Source: Petrosia ficiformis
Lineage: Eukaryota; Porifera; Demospongiae; Haplosclerida; Petrosiidae
Reading direction: 5' to 3'
Assembly (NCBI GenBank): GCA_947044365.1
Contig: OX345636.1
Location: forward strand, 14,172,615 to 14,236,614
Length of the DNA: 64,000 nt
In this document: piece by piece, positions 59,517 to 64,000 of the stretch
Layout: each line of letters begins with the position of its first letter
Numbering within the stretch: position 1 is the first letter of the stretch
Program-made: the position numbers and the translations under genes
Notes under the pieces: model-generated
Told to the model about the DNA's origin: nothing
What the model saw: the letters and a program-made list of their open reading frames with translations, nothing else
Databases searched by the model: none

Positions 59517-62500
59517 TTGAGTGAAAGGATTATAGTATCACAATTATGTGATCGATTGGATGACTTTTCCATCACAAATTCTCACAGACCCAAATGCTAT
59601 CACACTTATGAAGATATAAACATGGTGAAAGCTATGACTGCAGTGGAAAATGGAATGTCACTGCGACGGGCTGCCGAAATGTTTGGTGTACCAAAATCAA
59701 GTCTTCATGACCGGACATCTGGGAAAATCCAACATGGAGCTAGACCTGGACCACCTTCATATTTAACATTGGAACAAGAAGGGGAGCTGGTGAACTTTTT
59801 GATTCGTTGTGCCGATATTGGATACCCACATACAGTTGCTCAGGTAATTGCATTAGTACAGCTAATTGTTGATCAGAAGGGTATAAAACGCTCTGTAACT
59901 CATGGCTGGTTGCAGAGATTTTGTGAACGCCACAAGGAAATATCACTACGTACTGCAGTACCACTAGCAATTGCTAGAGCAAAGGCAACAAATCATGAAA
60001 CAATTGGGAGATATTTTGATATGTTGGAAGATACTTTAAAGGAAAATGGTATTTTTAATAATCCTATGCGTATCTACAATTGTGATGAAACTGGGATGCC
60101 ATTGAACTCAAAGGGTGTCAAAGTGGTTGCGAAAACAGGCTGTAAGAATGTAAGCTCTATCTCTGGTGACACCAAGACACAGATTACTGTGCTAGCTTGT
60201 ACATGTGCTACTGGTATTGCTTTACCACCACTAGTCATCTTCGATAGGAAAACCTTAAACCCCGAGATGACAGTTGGAGAAATACCTGGAACCCTTTATG
60301 GACTGTCAAAAACGGGCTGGATCAACAGAGAGTTATTTTTCCAGTGGTTTTATCGTCATTTCCTTGTGTACTGTCCTCCAATAAGACCTTTACTTCTACT
60401 AATGGATGGGCATTCTAGTCATTACTGTCCAGATGTTATTACAGCAGCAGCTCAAGAAAAGGTAATTCTTTTCACATTACCTCCTCACACAACACATCTT
60501 GCTCAACCATTGGATGTAAGCTGTTTCAGTCCATTAAAGTCCTGTTGGAAGCAGGTTTGCCACAATTTTTATAAACGTAATCCAGGAAGAGTAGTTTCAC
60601 GATACGATTTTTCACATCTATTTAGTGAAGCTTGGATGTTAGCAATATGTCTCAAAAAAATATTAGAGCTGGATTTAGTGCAACAGGTGTATATCTGTTC
60701 AACCCCAGAAAGGTCCAAGATCAAATATGCAAAGAAAACCCTTCCGCATTTCACCCCGAATCACTGCCACACCGTACAGGACTGGCATACATTCCTTTGT
60801 ACAGTCCAGTATGTGATAAACATTCAAAATATTCACCATATTACGAGCAATCTACTACCACATTATCAGATGTAAATGCCTCATTTAAATTATTCTATGA
60901 TTATAATAATGAATTGGAACCCTCCACAGCAATATCTCCATCCAATAGGTCATTATCATTAGGAGATATCAATCATGTCAATGAAGATTCTTTGACTATC
61001 ATGCCACTTAAAAAAGCCTCTTCAATCAGCCAGTTTTTGAGCACTCCAAAGCCTCTACCAATGAAGTGCCAGAAGACTGCAGGAAAGGTACTCACTAGCA
61101 TTGAAAATATTGAAGCTATTAAAGAAAAAGAAAGAATAAAGCAAGAGAAAATAGATGAGAAAGAAAAACGAAAAGTAGCTAGAGCGAAGGCTAAGGAAGC
61201 CAAAGCATCAGCTAAACAGCAAAGAACCTGTAGAGGTGTGTCAGTGTGTGGTCCTGAAACTAGTGACAGTGGTCTAGAAAATGAAGACAATGAAATGAAA
61301 AACAAAACAGGAAGTAAGTTATTTTGTTATTTCTGGATATATATGTACATGAATGTTTGGCATACTACAGGTAAGAAGCAGGTAACTCGTAAAACTGGAG
61401 GTGTGTGTGAAGACAGTTTAGTGGAAATAAAAACAGGAAGTAAGTTATTTTGTTATTTCTGGATATATATGTACATGAATGTTTGGCATAATACAGGTAA
61501 GAAGCAGATAACTCGTAAAACTAGAGGTGTGTGTGATGAAGACAGTTTAGTGGAAATGAAAACAGGAAGTAAGTTATTTTGTTATTTCTGGATATATATG
61601 CACATGAATGTTTGGCATACTACAGGTAAGAAGCAGATAACTCGTAAAACTAGAGGTGTGTGTGATGAAGACAGTTTAGTGGAGATGAAAACAGGAAGTA
61701 AGTTATTTTGTTATTTCTGGATATATATGTACATGAATGTTTGGCATACTATAGGTAAGAAGCAGATAACTCGTAAAACTAGAGGTGTGTGTGATGAAGA
61801 CAGTTTAGTGGAAATGAAAACAGGAAGTAAGTTATTTTGTTATTTCTGGATATATATGTACATGAATGTTTGGCATACTATAGGTAAGAAGCAGATAACT
61901 CGTAAAACTAGAGGTGTGTGTGATGATGACAGTTTAGTGGAAATGAAAACAGGAAGTAAGTCATTTTGTTATTTCTGGATATATATGTACATGAATGTTT
62001 GGCATACTACAGGTAAGAAGCAGATAACTCGTAAAACTGGAGGTGTGTGTGATGAAGACAGTTTAGTGGAAATGAAAACAGGAAGTAAGTCATTTTGTTA
62101 TTTCTGGATATAATATGTACATGAATGTTTGGCATACTATAGGTAAGAAGCAGATAACTCGTAAAACTAGAGGTGTGTGTGATGAAGACAGTTTAGTGGA
62201 AATGAAAACAGGAAGTAAGTTATTTTGTTATTTCTGGATATACAATTTATGTACATGAATGTTTGGCATACTACAGGTAAGAAGCAGATAACTCGTAAAA
62301 CTAGTGTCTCTGATGAGGGCAGTTTAGTCAAACGTCTCTCTGAGAAAGACAAGAGAGTAGCAAGAAGTAAGTAGTCATGAATGGCAAGTATGTATAGGTA
62401 ATATTATAATACATATACTATGTGTTGCAGTCAACAAAGAACCTACCACTATGGAATTGTCGTCAGACAGTGCTGACGAGGATCATCTTGATGTTGATGG

Positions 62501-63430
62501 AGCAGTTTTAGCCAATATGTCACTACTATTGAATGGGGAAGAACTAACATGTACATTTATTATTCGTTATCAACTGTTACTGAGAGATCAGTTTGCCATT
62601 GGTGGGTTGGAAGATCCAGCATATGGTAAAGAGTTTTTCCACTCAGAGGGGACGTTTTGTGCAGATTCTTCATGTGAATGGTAATCATTGGATCACTGTG
62701 TCTAATATTAATTGCAGATCAGGTATTACTAATTTGTTATGTATCTGTAATTATTGTATAGGGTTGGAATGTGTATTTTACCTACACAACACTATAACAA
62801 TAGCATTAAAAAGCATTAGAAAATGATATCTGATTACTAGTGTGTGCTATGATTTTATATGGTGGTGTGAATTATAAGTTTACGTTTCCATGTACAATGT
62901 ATATATACAAATTATTTACTTACAGGTGTACAAGTCTTTGACAGTATAAGTGATGAAAATATAAGTGACGACACAATATGTCAAATTTGTAGTATTGTAC
63001 GGACACCGAGAAGAAGTATCAAGATTGAACTTATTAATGTTTGCAAACAGAGCGGAATTAAAGATTGTGGATTATATGCAATGGCATATGCAACCACATT
63101 ATGTGATGGTGAAATGCCTCACACGAAAGACTACATTCAAAGTGAATTGAGAAACCACCTGTACAATTGTTTACAGAGATCAACAGCATTACCTTTCCAT
63201 CAGTGCATCGCCATTTGGAACCTGGTCAGGTTGTAAAGAAGAAAATACCTGTTATTGTTCATTGCAGTTGTCGTCTACCAGAAACTCCAACCATTAGAAT
63301 GATAGAATGTACTAACTGTGATGTTTGGTTTCATGAAATGTGTGAAGTAATTAATCCCAAAGCATGGGATGATGAATCATATGCTTGGTTATGCAGTAAA
63401 TGTTACAGAAAAAGAAAAGAACAATTGTAG
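59517..63430 (+). pseudogene. pogo transposase fused to Ulp1/C48 protease and PHD finger, decayed
   Basis: Residues are counted from 59517. There is no ATG there, and an acceptor (atttag, ends 59498) hints at an upstream exon. Parts in order: psq-type HTH (~30-75), CENP-B HTH (~80-145), and DDE core with D190 (YNCDETG), D297 (LMDGHSSH) and D333 (AQPLDVSC). A frameshift at about 60635-60645 leads to SQKNIRAGFSATGVYLFNP, a lysine/glutamate coiled coil, and eight repeated exon-intron units (61314-62276). Exon 62431-62722 reads LRDQFAIGGLEDPAYGK, then a frameshift in a T run (~62627), then VNGNHWITVSN. Exon 62926-63430 has QVFDSI and KQSGIKDCGLYAMAYAT, then a frameshift near 63190 and a PHD finger (HCSCRLP ... 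CTNCDVWFHEMC ... WLCSKCY). The H, D, Q and C of a Ulp1-like protease are all visible. Three frameshifts make it a pseudogene copy. Confidence 0.82.
61314..62276 (+). repeat. eight-fold tandem exon-plus-intron array
   Basis: Each ~129-bp unit comprises a 57-nt segment with intron signals (GTAAGTTATTTTG ... CATACTACAG) and a 72-nt segment coding SKKQITRKTRGVCDEDSL plus VEMKTG. Intron starts are 61314, 61440, 61569, 61698, 61827, 61956, 62085 and 62215. The lengths of those I measured are 57, 57, 57, 58 (seventh) and 62 (eighth). The measured coding segments are 69 or 72 nt. In-frame length changes fall in the coding part. The 1-bp and 5-bp changes and an in-frame stop fall in the intron part. 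A ninth, non-repeat intron (62367-62430) uses the same GTAAGT donor and phase. Confidence 0.88.
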
Positions 63431-63894
63431 TTAAAGAAATTCATGTAAAGAGTTTGAGTTATATACAACTGTATAATAATTATTTCATAATGGGCGTGGC
63501 CGAATATACCGCCTATTGTCTGCGGTAACTCGTTACAATGGGATCAAAATCCTAGAAGACAAGGCTTAGACATTGTTTAGAGAATAACTGACACTACTTC
63601 ATACATGCAACAAATAATCTATTTGCTTCTCTTTTAAGGTTTACAGGAGCGGATCCGTCTTTTGATATCTTTATCCGACGTTTGCTTGATTCGGACGGTC
63701 AGGATTTGTGGCCGTAAAGTCTACGTATTTCATCATCGGCAGCTCGTTTTTGGTATGCACACAGCTAAGGTTCAAATCTTACTGTGATCCAAAAATGAGA
63801 GCTCTAGGTGCTTGCATTTGCATAATTTGAATGTCCGAAATTAGATATGTCCAACAATCGGTGACTTACTCTAGTGGGCCGTACCACTCAGGTT

Positions 63895-64000
63895 TTAACA
63901 CGAAAGCGAAAATAAAACGCCGGAAGATGACATTTCGCGTCTACGCTACGCGTCAAAACTCGTATCACATGACAGCAACCAAAATGGACAAAGGAGTTGA
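63895..64000 (+). CDS. duplicate 5' end of the FSIP2-like gene, cut by the window
   Basis: From tttaacacgaaagcgaaaat onward the sequence matches 34966-35068 almost base for base, including the ETS-like CCGGAAG, the ATG (63927) and the second in-frame ATG (63969). It encodes the same opening residues (MTFRVYATRQNSY...). Differences by eye are one extra A and two substitutions. Similarity stops at the left near the insertion point of the pogo-like element. The gene continues beyond the window, so it is unknown whether the paralogue is complete. Confidence 0.75.

Larger units (their letters stand above)
58351..63871 (+). mobile_element. 5.5-kb pogo-like transposon carrying transposase, Ulp1-like protease and PHD finger
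   Basis: The ends are inverted over about 65 bp: GAGTAAGCCACCAATTGTTG at the left and GAGTAAGTCACCGATTGTTG (inverted) at the right, both continuing to GACATATCTA and TTTCGGACA. TA flanks both sides (58349-58350 and 63872-63873), as expected for the Tc1/mariner-pogo group. The interior holds one broken gene on the plus strand. The insertion separates a GC-rich promoter-like segment and the LisH-like exon on the left from a duplicated FSIP2-like promoter on the right. Confidence 0.9.

Noticed and set aside
61314..61370. Transmembrane segments encoded by the repeat array
   Set aside because: The hydrophobic stretch lies between good splice sites and accumulates frame-breaking indels, so it is best read as intron.

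Overview
The window is AT-rich metazoan DNA. It has split genes with GT-AG introns, many short inverted-repeat transposons, tRNA-derived SINEs, and simple repeats built on the palindrome ACATGTAC. The cilia gene BBS2, an FSIP2-like coiled-coil gene and a heparan-sulfate 3-O-sulfotransferase-like gene point to a ciliated animal. A demosponge-like marine invertebrate fits best, but that placement is inference from gene content and texture, not a species identification.

Layout. 1-812: CA-rich satellite. 813-3264: a complete hAT transposon with a perfect 8-bp target duplication and a decayed transposase. 6370-6656: a small secreted-peptide gene with a TATA box. 7569-34704 (minus): BBS2, rebuilt here as 18 exons, 2193 nt and 730 codons, with every splice phase consistent. 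Its introns hold most of the repeats, including a decayed Crypton-like recombinase in intron 2 and a >3-kb inverted repeat in intron 12. 34705-34994: a short divergent promoter. 34995-46679 (plus): a seven-exon FSIP2-like coiled-coil gene. 47901-48977: three spliced exons of an unrecognised gene. 49234-49759: a pogo-type MITE. 49930-52363: a pogo/Tigger element with a DDE transposase and a C-terminal PHD-like finger. 52659-53708 (minus): the sulfotransferase. 53772-58350: repeats plus two weak gene fragments. 58351-63871: a 5.5-kb pogo-like element with ~65-bp terminal inverted repeats and TA flanks. 63895-64000: a second copy of the promoter and start of the FSIP2-like gene, running off the window.

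The most unusual locus is the 58351-63871 element. Between its TIRs lie, in order, a psq/CENP-B-type helix-turn-helix, a DDE transposase, a basic coiled coil, an eight-fold tandem array in which each unit is one 24-codon exon plus one ~57-nt intron, a Ulp1/C48-type cysteine protease domain and a PHD finger. The neighbouring pogo element goes straight from coiled coil to PHD finger without the protease.

The host genes BBS2 and FSIP2-like are open over about 4 kb of coding sequence with no frameshift. The four transposon genes each carry one or more stops or frameshifts. This argues that the lesions are real decay rather than assembly error.
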